NCBI GenBank assembly: GCA_009835395.1
Contig: VXXM01000039.1
Coordinates: forward strand, 1 to 64,000
DNA from: Acidimicrobiia bacterium
GTDB taxonomy: Bacteria > Actinomycetota > Acidimicrobiia > Acidimicrobiales > CATQHL01
Reading direction: 5' to 3'
Length of the DNA: 64,000 nucleotides
The position numbers and the translations under genes were made by a program. Position 1 is the first letter of the stretch. Each line of letters starts with the position of its first letter. The notes beneath the pieces were generated by a model. That model ran no database searches. It was not told the origin of the DNA and saw only the letters and a list, made by a program, of their open reading frames with translations. Positions 53,595-62,238 of the stretch are shown here, one piece after another.

Positions 53595-53667
53595 CGACCC
53601 CCTCACCACCCGTGCGCTGCGACGCGATCCCGTTCCCCGCCCGCCGTCCCGTCCCCCCGGCGCGCCC

Positions 53668-54789
53668 GTGAACGAGGACTTCAGCGACGATCTGGCCGAA
53701 CTGAGCCGGCGCCTGGAGCAGTCCGAGCAGTACCTGGGCATCGCCGGTCTGCGCGCCCGGCGGCCGGCTCTGGAGACCGAGGCGGCCCGCCCCGAACTCT
53801 GGGACGACCCCGAGCGGGCGCGCCGGGTTGCTCAGGAGCTGGCGGCAGTGAACGACGACATCGAGAGCTTCGAGCGGCTGCAGGCCCGTCTCGAGGACGC
53901 CGACACCCTCTGGCAGCTGGCCACCGAGCTCGACGACGACTCGGTTCTGGCGGAGATCGCCGAGTCCGTGGACTCCTTGCAGACCGATTTCGACGCCCTC
54001 GAGTTGCGTTCGCTGCTGGCCGGCAGCTACGACGAGCGCGACGCCGTGTGCAGCATCCAGTCCGGCGAGGGCGGCACCGACTCCCAGGACTGGGCCTCCA
54101 TGCTGCTGCGCATGTACGGCCGATGGGCGGAGCGGCGGGGCTTCAGCTTCGAGGTGGAGTCGGTGACCGAGGGCAAGGAGGCAGGGATCACCTCGGCGGA
54201 GTTCAGCGTCAAGGGGCGCCACGCCTACGGGCTGCTGCGCAGCGAGCACGGCATCCACCGGCTGGTGCGCATCTCGCCGTTCAACAAGGAGGGCAAGCGC
54301 CAGACGGCCTTCGCATCGGTGAAGGTGGTGCCCTTCTTCCCGGAGATGGCCAAGGAGGTGGAGATCGACGAGTCGGAGTTGCGGGTCGACACCTACCGCT
54401 CCTCGGGCGCCGGCGGCCAGCACGTCAATGTCACCGACTCGGCGGTGCGCATCACCCACCTGCCGACCGGTCTCGTCACGTCCAGCCAGGCGCAGCGCAG
54501 CCAGCACCAGAACCGGGAGCGCGCCATGCAGATGCTGGCCGCCAAGCTCCTGGACCTCGAGCGCCGCAAGCGGGAGGACGAGGTGGCCGAGATCGCCGGC
54601 GCCGCCCAGCGGATGGGTTTCGGGAGCCAGATCCGCTCCTACGTGCTCTACCCGTACCAGATGGTGAAGGACCTGCGCACCGAGCACTCCACGTCCAACC
54701 CCGAGGCGGTCCTCGACGGCGACATCGACGACTTCGTGGCCGCCTACCTGCGTTGGCGCCGAGCCCAGGAGGTCTCCGCCGGCTCCTGA
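53668..54789 (+). CDS. prfB: Peptide chain release factor 2
   Basis: RF2 terminates translation at UGA and UAA. The 373-residue protein has the RF2 tripeptide in VRISPFNKEGKRQTAFASV and the catalytic GGQ in SSGAGGQHVNVTDSAVR with the following HLPTG and RSQHQNRERAM. The GTG start at 53668 gives a complete N-terminal domain in one frame; the internal UGA and frameshift site found in many RF2 genes is absent, as in other actinobacteria. It follows secA by 73 bp. The usual next genes, ftsE-ftsX, are 6.7 kb away because a betaine transporter locus lies between. Confidence 0.96.
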   Translation: MNEDFSDDLAELSRRLEQSEQYLGIAGLRARRPALETEAARPELWDDPERARRVAQELAAVNDDIESFERLQARLEDADTLWQLATELDDDSVLAEIAESVDSLQTDFDALELRSLLAGSYDERDAVCSIQSGEGGTDSQDWASMLLRMYGRWAERRGFSFEVESVTEGKEAGITSAEFSVKGRHAYGLLRSEHGIHRLVRISPFNKEGKRQTAFASVKVVPFFPEMAKEVEIDESELRVDTYRSSGAGGQHVNVTDSAVRITHLPTGLVTSSQAQRSQHQNRERAMQMLAAKLLDLERRKREDEVAEIAGAAQRMGFGSQIRSYVLYPYQMVKDLRTEHSTSNPEAVLDGDIDDFVAAYLRWRRAQEVSAGS

Positions 54790-54820
54790 GGTGCAGCGCC
54801 GGGCCGGCCATGTGCGGAGG

Positions 54821-54838
54821 GCGGGCCATGTGGCCCGC
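54821..54838. terminator. Hairpin between convergent prfB and betaine-binding genes
   Basis: GCGGGCC (54821-54827) pairs perfectly with GGCCCGC (54832-54838) around ATGT, in the 106-bp convergent gap. A bidirectional terminator without a T-tract is likely. Confidence 0.5.
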
Positions 54839-54895
54839 GCGCCGTTCGTTGGCCTCGGTTCAGCGTGGCGGGACTGCCCGCCGATGTCGGCCGGC

Positions 54896-56116
54896 TCAGG
54901 CGGCGTCGCGGGCGGCGGTCAGCCACTCGTCCACCTGCGCCCGGTTGGCTTCGATCCACTCAGCGGCGTGGCGGTTCACGTCGGCGGTCGTGTTCTCGCC
55001 CTCGTCGAAGCGCACGTTCTGCAGGGCGACGTCGATCACGGTGAGCGTGACGAGCTCGAACAACTTCCGTGCCGCCGGGTTTGCGGCCAGGAAGTCGTTG
55101 TTGGCGACGACCCTGATGTCGGCCGCGGCGAAGCCCGTGTAGCAGGGATCGTTGGTGCAGTACTCGGGGCCGAGCGCCGCGGGCGGGAAGTCGTCGAAGT
55201 CGAAGGCACCGGTCGTCGACCCGTCCAGCACGTTCTCGTGCTCGACGGCGAGCCAGACGACATTGTCGCCCGGGATCAGGCGGGTGAGGTAACCGCTGGG
55301 TGACCAGGTGTAGACGATGACCGGATCACCGTCCGCAACTTTGGCGACGGCTTCGGCGAACATGGCGTCGTAGCCGGCTCTCACGGCTTCGAGGTTGTCC
55401 CAGCCGTTGAACTCGATCGTCTCGGCGAAGATGTCGTCACAGGTCCATCCGTCCGGGCAGACCAGAATCTGCACGACACCGTCGCCCGGGCTCGTGTCGG
55501 TTGCGTCATAGAGGGCGATGAGGTCGGGATCGTCGTTGATCTGGCCGACGGTCTTGATGCCGTACTCCTCGGCGATGTCCTTGTTGGTCAACAGACCCTC
55601 GAGGCCGGCGGCGGCAATCTCCCATCCGACGATCTCGACGTGCTCCGCCACGATGGAGCCGTCTGCCAGTTCGGCCTCGAAGAACTTGAGGTGGCCGGGG
55701 ATCCAGCCGTTGACCCAGAAGTCCACCTCGCCCCGACCGAGCGCCACGTAGAAGATGTCGTTGGCCAACTCGTGCTCGGCCGGTTCGCTGACGTCGTAGC
55801 CCAACTCCTCGAGCAGGTGGTGGTAGATGGCCGCCTGCATGTAGCCCGTCGACCAGGTCGCACGGGCCTGTGTCACCGAGACACCGGCGCCCGGGTTCAT
55901 GTAGGCCTCCGCCGCGGCCTCTTCCGCCTCCTCGACTTCCGCCGGATCCGGGGCGGCTTCCTCGTCGGCAACCGCTTCCTCCTGTGTGGCCGCTGCGTCA
56001 CTCGGTGCCGGCGCCGGGGCATCGGTGTCCTCGGTCGTGCACGCCGCAACCAGCAGCGCCAGGACCGCTACAAGCCCGATGCCGGCGGTCATGAGTGTTC
56101 TCACTCGAGTCGTCAT
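54896..56116 (-). CDS. Glycine betaine/proline-type ABC transporter substrate-binding lipoprotein (copy 1)
   Basis: An OpuAC/ProX-type receptor for betaine-like osmoprotectants (406 residues): signal peptide with lipobox LVAAC, a short acidic Ala/Glu linker (about 30-70), then the OpuAC fold with aromatic ligand-cage candidates in ARATWSTGYM, DFWVNGWIPGH, EFNGWDN and YTWSPSGY. It closely matches copy 2 in the ligand domain (PGAGVSVTQARATWSTGYM shared), so they are paralogues, but its stalk is much shorter. GGGAGG precedes the ATG. It is the last gene of the minus-strand transporter locus. Confidence 0.9.
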   Translation of the reverse strand: MTTRVRTLMTAGIGLVAVLALLVAACTTEDTDAPAPAPSDAAATQEEAVADEEAAPDPAEVEEAEEAAAEAYMNPGAGVSVTQARATWSTGYMQAAIYHHLLEELGYDVSEPAEHELANDIFYVALGRGEVDFWVNGWIPGHLKFFEAELADGSIVAEHVEIVGWEIAAAGLEGLLTNKDIAEEYGIKTVGQINDDPDLIALYDATDTSPGDGVVQILVCPDGWTCDDIFAETIEFNGWDNLEAVRAGYDAMFAEAVAKVADGDPVIVYTWSPSGYLTRLIPGDNVVWLAVEHENVLDGSTTGAFDFDDFPPAALGPEYCTNDPCYTGFAAADIRVVANNDFLAANPAARKLFELVTLTVIDVALQNVRFDEGENTTADVNRHAAEWIEANRAQVDEWLTAARDAA

Positions 56117-56222
56117 GGCGGTGGTACCTCCCGGATAGGGATGTTCGGAACCGGGTTCACGTCAGTCGACCCGTCGACCCGGTGAGCCTAGGCGGGGCCA
56201 ACGAAGGACTGCGTCGAACGCG

Positions 56223-56250
56223 GAAGGGCGGACCCGGAGGCCCGCCCTTC
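56223..56250 (-). terminator. Hairpin between the two betaine-binding-protein genes
   Basis: GAAGGGCGG (56223-56231) pairs perfectly with CCGCCCTTC (56242-56250) over a 10-nt loop, in the 185-bp gap between the paralogous genes. Partial terminator or mRNA stabiliser. Confidence 0.55.
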
Positions 56251-56301
56251 TCTCGGCTGCTTCGGTTCAGTTCAGCGGGCTGCTGCCCGCCGGGTTCCGG
56301 C

Positions 56302-57909
56302 TCAGGCGGCCTCGCGTGCGGCCTGCAGCCACTCGTCGACCTGTGCCCGGTTGTTCTCGATCCACAGGGCGGCGTGGTGGTTCACGTCGGCGGTCGTGTT
56401 CTCGCCGGCGTCGAAGCGCACGTTCTGCAGGGCCACGTCGACCACGGAAATCTTGACGCTCTCGAAGAGAGACCGGGCTGCCGGGTTGGCGGCCAGGAAC
56501 TCCGAGTTCGCCACGACCCGGATGTCGGCCGCAGGCCAACCCGTGTAGCAGGGATCGCCGGTGCAGAATTCCGGACCCAGGCTCGCGGGCGGCAGGTCGT
56601 TGAAGTCGAAGCCGTCCACGGTGGAGCCGTCGAGCACGTTGTCGGCGGTGCCCACCGAGACCCAGATGGCGTTGTCGCCGGGGATCAACTGGGTGAGGTA
56701 GCCGCTTGGTGACCACGAGTAGGCGATGAACGGCTTGCCGTCCTGGAGGTTGGCGACGGCGTTGGCGAACATGGCCTCGTAGCCGGCATGCACGGCCTCG
56801 AGGTTGTCCCAGCCGTTGAACTCGAAGGTCTGCGCGGCGATCTTGGCGCAGTTCCAGGCGTCGGGGCACGAACCGACCTGGATCACGCCATCGCCGGGCG
56901 TGATGTCCGCAGCGTCGTAGAGCGCCACGAGTTCGGGGTCGTCGTTGATCTGCCCCAGCGTCTGGATGCCGTACTCCTCGGCGAGAGCCTTGTTCGTGAG
57001 GAAGCCCTCGAGACCCGCTGCCGCCAGTGACACGCCGACCAACTCGATGTGGTCGCCGATCAGCGAGCCGTCGGAGAGTTCGTCATCCCAGAAGTTGAGG
57101 TGGTTCGGGATCCAGCCGTTGACCCAGAAGTCCACCTCTCCCTCGGCGAGCGCCACGTGGAAGATGTCGTTGGCCAACTCGTTGTCGGCGGGTTCGCTGA
57201 CGTCGTAGCCCAACTCCTCGAGCAACTGGTTGTAGATGGCTGCCTGCATGTAGCCCGTCGACCAAGTGGCACGCGCCTGCGTCACCGAGACGCCCGCACC
57301 CGGGCTCATGAACGCCGCGGCGGCGGCCGCTTCGTCCGTTGCGGCCTGCAACTCGGCGGCTTCCTGCTGAGCCGAAGCGGCTTCGGCTTGCGCGGTGGCT
57401 GCCTCTTCCTGGGCGGCGGCGGCTTCGGCTTGCGCGGTGGCTGCCTCTTCCTGGGCGGCGGCGGCTTCGGCCTGGGCCGAGGCTGCCTCTTCCTGGGCGG
57501 CGGCGGCCTGCGCGCTTGCCGCCTCGGCGGCGGCTTGCGCGTCAGCCAGCGCCGCTTCGGCTTCGGCGATGGCGTCCGCGCTGCCCGAAGCCGTGGCTTG
57601 GGCCAACTCGGCGGAGGCCTGAGCTTCCGCGGCAGCGGCTGCTGCCGCGTCTGCCGCGGCCGCCGCGGCCTCTGCGGTGGCTGAGGCTGCGGATGCCTCC
57701 GCCTCGGCTGCGCCTGCCCTGGCGTCAGCGGCGTCGGCACCGGCCTGCGCGCCCGACGCGGCGGCCATCGCGGCCGCTGCGTCGGAGGCCGCTGCTGATG
57801 CAGCGTCCTGCGCCGCGGTGTCCTCCGCGGCGCACGCAGCGGCGATCAGCGCCAGCGCGCTGAGCAGCGCCAACACGCCTGCGACGCGTGTCTTTCTGAG
57901 CGTTCTCAT
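56302..57909 (-). CDS. Glycine betaine/proline-type substrate-binding lipoprotein with long Ala-rich stalk (copy 2)
   Basis: An OpuAC-type receptor (535 residues). A signal peptide with lipobox IAAAC (Cys26) is followed by about 170 residues of alanine-rich heptad-like coiled coil, including three near-identical 14-residue repeats (AQAEAAAAQEEAAT). The ligand domain starts at about residue 200 with PGAGVSVTQARATWSTGYM and holds FWVNGWIPNH, EFNGWDN and YSWSPSGY. It is a paralogue of copy 1; the stalk resembles those of the M16 peptidase and sugar-binding lipoproteins. GGGGAGG 9 nt before ATG 57909 sets the start. A palindrome lies just upstream. Confidence 0.9.
   Translation of the reverse strand: MRTLRKTRVAGVLALLSALALIAAACAAEDTAAQDAASAAASDAAAAMAAASGAQAGADAADARAGAAEAEASAASATAEAAAAAADAAAAAAAEAQASAELAQATASGSADAIAEAEAALADAQAAAEAASAQAAAAQEEAASAQAEAAAAQEEAATAQAEAAAAQEEAATAQAEAASAQQEAAELQAATDEAAAAAAFMSPGAGVSVTQARATWSTGYMQAAIYNQLLEELGYDVSEPADNELANDIFHVALAEGEVDFWVNGWIPNHLNFWDDELSDGSLIGDHIELVGVSLAAAGLEGFLTNKALAEEYGIQTLGQINDDPELVALYDAADITPGDGVIQVGSCPDAWNCAKIAAQTFEFNGWDNLEAVHAGYEAMFANAVANLQDGKPFIAYSWSPSGYLTQLIPGDNAIWVSVGTADNVLDGSTVDGFDFNDLPPASLGPEFCTGDPCYTGWPAADIRVVANSEFLAANPAARSLFESVKISVVDVALQNVRFDAGENTTADVNHHAALWIENNRAQVDEWLQAAREAA
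57381..57506 (-). repeat. Three tandem 42-bp repeats encoding the lipoprotein stalk
   Basis: Units begin at 57381, 57423 and 57465 on the plus strand (CTTCGGCTTGCGCGGTGGCT and on). The first two are almost identical and the third slightly diverged. Each encodes 14 residues, i.e. two heptads, so copy number changes would lengthen the stalk in register. Confidence 0.85.
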
Positions 57910-57947
57910 GGGAATGAACCTCCCCGGGTGGTCCTTTGGTCGATTGA

Positions 57948-57970
57948 GCAGGTTAGGCACTCTAACCTGC
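57948..57970. promoter_or_regulatory. Perfect 9-bp inverted repeat before the betaine-binding-protein gene
   Basis: GCAGGTTAG (57948-57956) and CTAACCTGC (57962-57970) flank a 5-bp centre, in the 79-bp gap between the permease and binding-protein genes. Read on the minus strand it overlaps a possible TTGCCA/TAACCT promoter, so it may be an operator. As RNA it would be an intercistronic hairpin. Confidence 0.55.
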
Positions 57971-57988
57971 ACCCTGGCAAGACCGTAG

Positions 57989-60127
57989 TCAGCCGGTTGC
58001 CGCTTGTGTGCGCGCCCCCGACAATCCGGACTCGCGGGAAGCATCTGCGTCGGTCGAGTCTTCGTCGCCGACTTGGACGTACACCTCGGCGCGGCGGAAT
58101 TCGCCCAGGACGGAGCGCGTCGTCGCCAGGAGCATCAGCCCGGCCATGAGGCAGAGAAACGCTCCTGCCCCGCTGACCAGCTTCGCATCGGCGACGCGCG
58201 TCAGGCTGCCGATCCAGTTGAATGCGATCATCGTCACGCCGGTGGCGGCACCGGCAGTGGCCGTGCTCCAGATCCACTTGCGACGCTCGTCGTGGCCGAA
58301 CAGTCCCGATGACAGGAGAGCGCATGCAACCCCCACCGCGGCGACGATGATGGCCAGATAACCGAACCGGGGTCCGCGGGACGTGAACCCGTCGGTGACG
58401 ATCTTCTCGGTGCGCTGGGCCTCGTTGATCAGGGCGGTCATCTTGAGGGTCGCCTCGCTGGCGCTCGCCGGATCCTCCTCCGCCTGGCGCCTCAGATCTT
58501 CGATCTCCGCGGCAAGTTCGGGGGAGATGACCGACTCGGCCCGCTCGTCGAAGGTCCAGCCCGAGAAGCCGGCGATGACCACGACGACCGCGGCGGCGGC
58601 GACCCCCACGATCCTGCCGGTGGCCACCGTCCGCACCAGGGGGCGCCGGGGGGTGAACGGGGCGACCCGCAGCCAGGACGCGGCGGCGACGGTTGCCACT
58701 GCAGTGCCGATCAACGCCAGCCAGACCCCGATGCCGTCGCTGTAGGCGGCGTTGGCTCCGTGCGGTGTGGCCCAGAGATAGGCACCCGCCGAGACGAGCC
58801 CGCCGAGGCCGAACACCAGGGCGCCGTCGGCGCCGAGCCAGCGTGCGCCCCAGCCGGGCCTGCGCAACGTCACCAGCGCCGAGACGGCCACCAGCAGGCT
58901 GAAGGCCAGGACCGCGTAGCCGTAGACCGAGCCTCCCTCTGCCGCCAGGCCGTTGAAGCCGCGACCGGACAGGTCCTGGTCGACGAGGCGGCCGTACCCC
59001 GAGATCAGACCGGAACCGGAGCCCCAGGTGAGGAATACCGAGACGATGCCGAGTGCCGCACCCGCCAGCGCCACCGTCGCGCTGCGGCGCTCGGCACTGC
59101 CGGCCGGGAAGGGCCTGGCCTCCGTCGCCGCCACCGCGCCGATGGTGGCGGCCTCCGGGAGCAGGGCTTCGGGGTTGACGCGATGTCGCCAGGCCTTGCG
59201 GATGCGGGTCAGCAGGTATTCCCCGTCGCTGGCCTCGCTCTGGGAGATGCGGTCGAGCACCACCGCCACGATGAACAATGCCAGGCCCGACGAGGCGGCC
59301 TGGGCGGTGTCGAGGTTCTGAACGGCCTGGAACACCGGCCGGCCCAAGCCGCCCGAGGCCATGATGGCGGCGATGCCCAGCATCGAGATCGACAGCAGGA
59401 GCGTCTGGTTGAGTCCGGTCATGATGGCGGGACGGGCCAGCGGTAGCTGCACGTCGCGCAGCACCCGCCCCTCCGAGGCCCCGTAGGCCCGAGCGGCCTC
59501 GACCACATCGGAGGGCACCTGGCGGATGCCGAGGTTGGTGAGCCGGATGAGCGGCGGCAGGGCGAACACCATCGTCACCATGGTGGCCGGCTCCGCGCCG
59601 ATGCCGAAGAAGAAGATGATCGGCAGCATGTAGATGAACGGGTGCACCACCTGCATGGCGTCCAGAACCGGCCGCACGACGTTCCACGCCCCGTCGAATC
59701 GACCGCACAGGATGCCCAGGGGTATCCCGATGATGGCGCAGAGCGCGACGGCGACGATGATGATCCCGAGCGTGATCACCGTCTCCTTCCAGTACTCGGT
59801 GCCGAGGATGCCGCACAGGGCGAGGGCCAGGGCGACCGAGACGCCCACCCGGAGGTTGCGTGTGAACCAGCCGATGACCAGGAACACCACGCACACGGCG
59901 ATCCAGGGCATGTCGGCGATCTCCCACCAGGGATGATGCTCCGGCCCGTTCACGAAGTTGCGGAACAGGAATGTGAACGGCCACTCGAAGACGTCCAGAA
60001 CGGGGGCCAGGTTCTGGTCGATCCAACTCACCATCTGGTTGATCCACGCCCCGAACGGGACATCCCACTGGTCCAGGACGGCGTTGTCACCGATCCCCGG
60101 GGCCTCGGATTGGGCGAGGACGCTCAC
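57989..60127 (-). CDS. Glycine betaine ABC transporter permease (ProW-like) fused to an unrecognised membrane domain
   Basis: The first ~310 of 712 residues are a ProW/OpuAB permease: spans around 74-110 and 118-300, the MQVVHPFIYMLPIIFFFGIG block and the ATPase-docking EAA loop EAARAYGASEGRVLRDVQLP (210-229). ProW proteins usually end near here. From about 345 a second hydrophobic domain follows with some seven spans (including TVALAGAALGIVSVFLTWG and GRIVGVAAAAVVVVIAGFSG) and an outward-facing helical, charged loop of about 50 residues near 545-600 (SPELAAEIEDLRRQAEEDPA). I do not recognise it. It may be a sensor or regulatory module. The ATG overlaps the ATPase stop (ATGA). Confidence 0.85.
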   Translation of the reverse strand: MSVLAQSEAPGIGDNAVLDQWDVPFGAWINQMVSWIDQNLAPVLDVFEWPFTFLFRNFVNGPEHHPWWEIADMPWIAVCVVFLVIGWFTRNLRVGVSVALALALCGILGTEYWKETVITLGIIIVAVALCAIIGIPLGILCGRFDGAWNVVRPVLDAMQVVHPFIYMLPIIFFFGIGAEPATMVTMVFALPPLIRLTNLGIRQVPSDVVEAARAYGASEGRVLRDVQLPLARPAIMTGLNQTLLLSISMLGIAAIMASGGLGRPVFQAVQNLDTAQAASSGLALFIVAVVLDRISQSEASDGEYLLTRIRKAWRHRVNPEALLPEAATIGAVAATEARPFPAGSAERRSATVALAGAALGIVSVFLTWGSGSGLISGYGRLVDQDLSGRGFNGLAAEGGSVYGYAVLAFSLLVAVSALVTLRRPGWGARWLGADGALVFGLGGLVSAGAYLWATPHGANAAYSDGIGVWLALIGTAVATVAAASWLRVAPFTPRRPLVRTVATGRIVGVAAAAVVVVIAGFSGWTFDERAESVISPELAAEIEDLRRQAEEDPASASEATLKMTALINEAQRTEKIVTDGFTSRGPRFGYLAIIVAAVGVACALLSSGLFGHDERRKWIWSTATAGAATGVTMIAFNWIGSLTRVADAKLVSGAGAFLCLMAGLMLLATTRSVLGEFRRAEVYVQVGDEDSTDADASRESGLSGARTQAATG

Positions 60128-61347
60128 ATGTAAACCTCACGCTCGAATTGCTCCGAGAGGCTCTCCACGCGGCCCATCTCCTCCATGATGAGGCGGGGGT
60201 CGAGGTTGCCGACGAGGGCGCCGGAGTCGTCGCAGCACGCGATCGGCAGCCCTTTGCCTGCCAGGGCGTACACCTCGTTGAGGCTGCTCTCGGCGGAGCA
60301 GGTGGCGAAGTCGGTGCGCAGCGCGGCGGCGACGTCGGCCGCACCCTGACCGGCGGCGCGTACCCCGTCGGCGGCCGTCAGCACCGCTGTCGGCGCACCG
60401 CTCTCGTCGACCACGAAGGCGCCCGCCCGTTCGCCGATGACCGCCAAGGCCGACGCCAGCGTGGTGCCGGCCGTCACGGGCGCCGGCGGGAGCATCACCT
60501 CACGCACCAGGATCACGCGACCCTGGTCCACGTCCTGCACGAACTCGGCGACGTAGCCCGTTGCCGGTTCGGTGAGGATCTCGGTGGGCGTGCCCACCTG
60601 CACGACGGCGCCGTCCTTCATGATGCACACCCGGTCGCCGATGCGCAGCGCCTCGTTGAGGTCGTGGGTGATGAAGAGGATCGTCTTGTGGAGTTCGCTC
60701 TGGATCTCCAGCATCTCGTCCTGCATCTGGCGGCGGATGAGGGGATCGAGGGCGCTGAAGGCCTCGTCCATGAGCAGGATCTCGGGATCCGAGGCAAGGG
60801 CGCGGGCCAAGCCGACCCGCTGCTGCATGCCGCCGGAGAGTTCTGCCGGCATGTTGTAGGCGTAGGGGCCGAGCCCCACCAGTGACAGCGCCCGCATGGA
60901 TGCCTCGTTGCGCTCGTCCCGGGCGACGCCCTGCACCTTCAGGCCGTAACCCACGTTGTCGATGACGTTGCGGTGCGGGAAGAGCGCGAAGTGCTGGAAC
61001 ACCATGCCCATGTGCGTGCGCCGGAACGCCTGCAACTCGGAGCCCTCGAGTGCCTGCACGTCGGTGCCGGCGACGCTGATCGACCCTGCGGTGATGTCGA
61101 TCAGCTTGTTCACCGTGCGCATGGCGGTGGACTTCCCCGAGCCCGAGAGCCCCATCACCACGAACACCTCGCCCTTGTGAACCGTGAAGGTGACGTCGTC
61201 GAGCCCCACCACGTGGCCGGTCTCGGCCTGCACCTCGTCCTTGGACATTCCAGAGCGCAGCAGATCGAACGCCCGTCCACCGGGCTGGGGTCCGAAAATC
61301 TTGTAGACCCCGTCGAGGATGATGATCTCGTCGCCGTTCTGGGTCAT
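60124..61347 (-). CDS. Glycine betaine ABC transporter ATP-binding protein with CBS domains (ProV/OpuAA-like)
   Basis: The energising subunit (407 residues) of the osmoprotectant transporter. Walker A GLSGSGKSTAMRTVNKL, signature LSGGMQQRVGLARALASDP, Walker B ILLMDEAFSALDPLIR and the conserved switch His in FITHDLNEALRIGD. A C-terminal pair of CBS-like modules (about 270-400: VREVMLPPAPVTAGTTLASAL, AVYALAGKGLPIACCDD-like segment), which in OpuA sense ionic strength, is present. It begins the minus-strand locus with the permease translationally coupled after it. The 205-bp divergent gap to ftsE should contain its promoter. Confidence 0.93.
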   Translation of the reverse strand: MTQNGDEIIILDGVYKIFGPQPGGRAFDLLRSGMSKDEVQAETGHVVGLDDVTFTVHKGEVFVVMGLSGSGKSTAMRTVNKLIDITAGSISVAGTDVQALEGSELQAFRRTHMGMVFQHFALFPHRNVIDNVGYGLKVQGVARDERNEASMRALSLVGLGPYAYNMPAELSGGMQQRVGLARALASDPEILLMDEAFSALDPLIRRQMQDEMLEIQSELHKTILFITHDLNEALRIGDRVCIMKDGAVVQVGTPTEILTEPATGYVAEFVQDVDQGRVILVREVMLPPAPVTAGTTLASALAVIGERAGAFVVDESGAPTAVLTAADGVRAAGQGAADVAAALRTDFATCSAESSLNEVYALAGKGLPIACCDDSGALVGNLDPRLIMEEMGRVESLSEQFEREVYM

Positions 61348-61465
61348 TGGTAGGTGCTCTCAGGATCGCTCCGGTGTCTCCGGAGCTGAGACCGAGGCAT
61401 GCTAACCCAGGCCAGCGCGCCGTGTCGGCGCAGGCTGGTTCCGCTGAGCCTCCGGGGCGCGGTGA

Positions 61466-61471
61466 TAGCGT
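61466..61471 (+). promoter_or_regulatory. Candidate -10 (TAGCGT) for ftsE-ftsX
   Basis: TAGCGT fits TAnnnT in the 205-bp divergent gap, 81 nt before the ftsE ATG. It would supply the promoter needed because ftsEX here is separated from prfB. No clear -35 was found. Confidence 0.3.
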
Positions 61472-61552
61472 GAACGGGCCGGCACACCCCCGGCGAAGCA
61501 GCGGACGGAAAGAGCGGAGATTGGTGGGCGGAGTGCGGCACGCCGGCGTCTC

Positions 61553-62230
61553 ATGATCGAGTTGGATCAGGTCACCAAGATCTACAAGGGCGAGGTCCTG
61601 GCGCTGTACAGCGTCTCCTGCAAGATCAGCAAGGGCGAGTTCGTCTTCCTCGTGGGCCCGTCAGGTTCGGGCAAGTCCACGTTCCTCAAGCTCTTGAACC
61701 GCCAAGAGACGGCTGACCAGGGCGCGGTGTGGATTGCCGGCAAGGAGGTCGGCGCCTTGCCCCGCTCCAGCGTCCCGAAGCTGCGCCGGCTCGTGGGCTG
61801 CATCTTCCAGGACTTCAAGCTGCTGCCCAACAGGACCGTCTACGAGAACGTGGCGTTCGCGCTCGAGGTCACGGGGCGTTCCCGCCAGCAGGTCCGCACC
61901 CAGGTGCCGTCCCTGCTGGAGTTGGTGGGGCTCTCCAAGAAGACCCACAGCTATCCCCACGAACTCTCCGGCGGGGAGCAGCAGCGCGTCTCCATCGCCC
62001 GGGCGTTCGTGAACCGTCCGCCGATCCTTCTGGCCGACGAGCCGACCGGGAACCTCGACGGCGACACCTCCAACGGGATCATGCGCCTGCTTGCCGAGAT
62101 CAACAAGCGGGGCACCACGGTCGTGATGGCCACCCACGACCAGCACATCGTGAACGCGGCCCGCCGCCGCGTGCTGCGGTTGGACAGGGGCCGGCTCACC
62201 GCCGACGACGCCCAGGGTCGCTACGCCTAG
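61553..62230 (+). CDS. ftsE: Cell-division ATP-binding protein FtsE
   Basis: The ATPase of the FtsEX complex that couples septum formation to activation of peptidoglycan hydrolases. The 225-residue protein starts [20 protein letters not shown] and has Walker [16 protein letters not shown], signature [16 protein letters not shown], Walker [17 protein letters not shown] and the switch His in [11 protein letters not shown]. The gene is followed 8 bp later by ftsX. In most actinobacteria it directly follows prfB; here the betaine transporter locus lies between. Confidence 0.95.
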   Translation: MIELDQVTKIYKGEVLALYSVSCKISKGEFVFLVGPSGSGKSTFLKLLNRQETADQGAVWIAGKEVGALPRSSVPKLRRLVGCIFQDFKLLPNRTVYENVAFALEVTGRSRQQVRTQVPSLLELVGLSKKTHSYPHELSGGEQQRVSIARAFVNRPPILLADEPTGNLDGDTSNGIMRLLAEINKRGTTVVMATHDQHIVNAARRRVLRLDRGRLTADDAQGRYA

Positions 62231-62238
62231 AGCACGCC

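Noticed and set aside
53668-53770. Programmed +1 frameshift in prfB
   Set aside because: I looked for the in-frame UGA and slippery site near codon 26; the gene is open in one frame throughout, as in other actinobacteria.
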